Of a stretch of DNA of 5,784 nucleotides, positions 5,627-5,784 are shown in pieces. The translations under genes were made by a program, and so were the position numbers. Source of the DNA: Candidatus Omnitrophota bacterium (lineage in GTDB: Bacteria > Omnitrophota > Gorgyraeia > Duberdicusellales > 4484-171); contig JAUVUO010000089.1 in assembly GCA_030601015.1 (NCBI GenBank), positions 1 through 5,784 on the forward strand, written 5' to 3'. The notes beneath the pieces were generated by a model. That model searched no databases and was not told where the DNA came from. It saw nothing but the letters and a program-made list of their open reading frames with translations. The stretch's first letter is position 1. Each line of letters starts with the position of its first letter.

Positions 5627-5641
5627 CTGTAATAATTACAG
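5627..5641. promoter_or_regulatory. Perfect 15-base palindrome, possible operator
   Basis: CTGTAA-TAA-TTACAG is a perfect inverted repeat with a 3-base centre, 51 to 65 bases upstream of the major pilin start. Its position would suit a dimeric repressor or activator site controlling the cluster. On the plus strand it is followed by AACTTTTT, so a weak terminator for a gene entering from the left is an alternative, although no such plus-strand gene is seen. Confidence 0.3.
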
Positions 5642-5700
5642 AACTTTTTATTAAAAGTACTTCCCCCCTCAAAAAAAATCATTCAACCCCTCTCCCTTTT

Positions 5701-5726
5701 GTCATTCCTGTGCATACAGGAATCTC
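5701..5726 (+). repeat. REP-like hairpin repeat, copy 1
   Basis: An 8-bp stem, ATTCCTGT/ACAGGAAT, with loop GCAT is framed by GTC on the left and CTC on the right. The 26-base unit has the GTCATyCC...GGrATCTC form of REP/RPE-like palindromes. It is paired head-to-head with copy 2. Confidence 0.65.
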
Positions 5727-5748
5727 TTACAAAATAGTTCAGTCGTTT

Positions 5749-5774
5749 GAGATCCCGTCATTCGACGGGATGAC
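5749..5774 (-). repeat. REP-like hairpin repeat, copy 2 (inverted)
   Basis: An 8-bp stem, ATCCCGTC/GACGGGAT, with loop ATTC is framed by GAG and GAC. Its reverse complement has the same GTCATCCC...GGGATCTC form and the same 26-base length as copy 1, 22 bases away. The stem sequence differs from copy 1 by paired changes, so base pairing rather than sequence is conserved. The two together form a BIME-like inverted pair. Confidence 0.65.
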
Positions 5775-5784
5775 AAAGGTGACG

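Noticed and set aside
5577..5700. Sigma-54 or sigma-70 promoter for the pilin gene
   Set aside because: No GG/GC pair at -24/-12 spacing and no -35/-10 pair with acceptable spacing could be found on the minus strand; AT-rich -10-like strings occur by chance.
1..5784. tRNA, rRNA or CRISPR features
   Set aside because: No cloverleaf, conserved rRNA stretch or regularly spaced direct repeat was seen; the repeats present are isolated palindromes.

Overview
The window is a single block of type IV pilus / type II secretion genes, all read on the minus strand, in AT-rich DNA carrying several small dispersed repeats. The PilM/PilN/PilO/PilP-type alignment proteins point to a diderm (Gram-negative type) bacterium. 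The short pilin leaders, the AT-rich composition and the palindromic repeats would suit an uncultured lineage such as Omnitrophota, but the sequence does not prove this placement.

In order of transcription (high to low coordinates): 5577-5784 is the upstream region, with an inverted pair of REP-like hairpins (5701-5774), a perfect 15-base palindrome (5627-5641) and a run of eight G acting as the ribosome-binding site of the first gene. 5127-5576 is a GspG/PilA-like major (pseudo)pilin. It is followed by a probable weak terminator (5069-5106) and a fragment of another dispersed repeat (5019-5037). Three minor pilin genes follow closely: PilV/GspI-like (4605-4988), PilW/GspJ-like (3999-4580) and PilX/GspK-like (3169-4002, sharing ATGA with the previous gene). 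The PilX-like protein has an F5/8 type C (discoidin) domain inserted into it. A 139-base gap without a gene (3030-3168) leads to the inner-membrane alignment genes: a fused PilM-PilN protein (1398-3029), PilO (783-1304) and a PilP/GspC-like protein (383-802, overlapping pilO). The 297 bases from 86 to 382 hold no convincing gene. They contain a 147-bp mobile element of MITE type (168-314) with 17-bp terminal inverted repeats and a 5-bp target duplication. At 58 a further minus-strand gene starts and runs off the window.

Inferred joint role: the major pilin forms a fibre whose tip is primed by the V/W/X-type minor pilins. The discoidin domain on the PilX-like subunit would give the tip a binding surface. 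PilM-N, PilO and PilP form the ring that links the cytoplasmic motor to the outer-membrane secretin. No ATPase, platform protein (PilC/GspF), prepilin peptidase, secretin or PilY1 is visible, so these must be encoded elsewhere. The cluster mixes pilus-like and secretion-like traits: a GspG-like pilin and a PilM-N fusion with GspL architecture.
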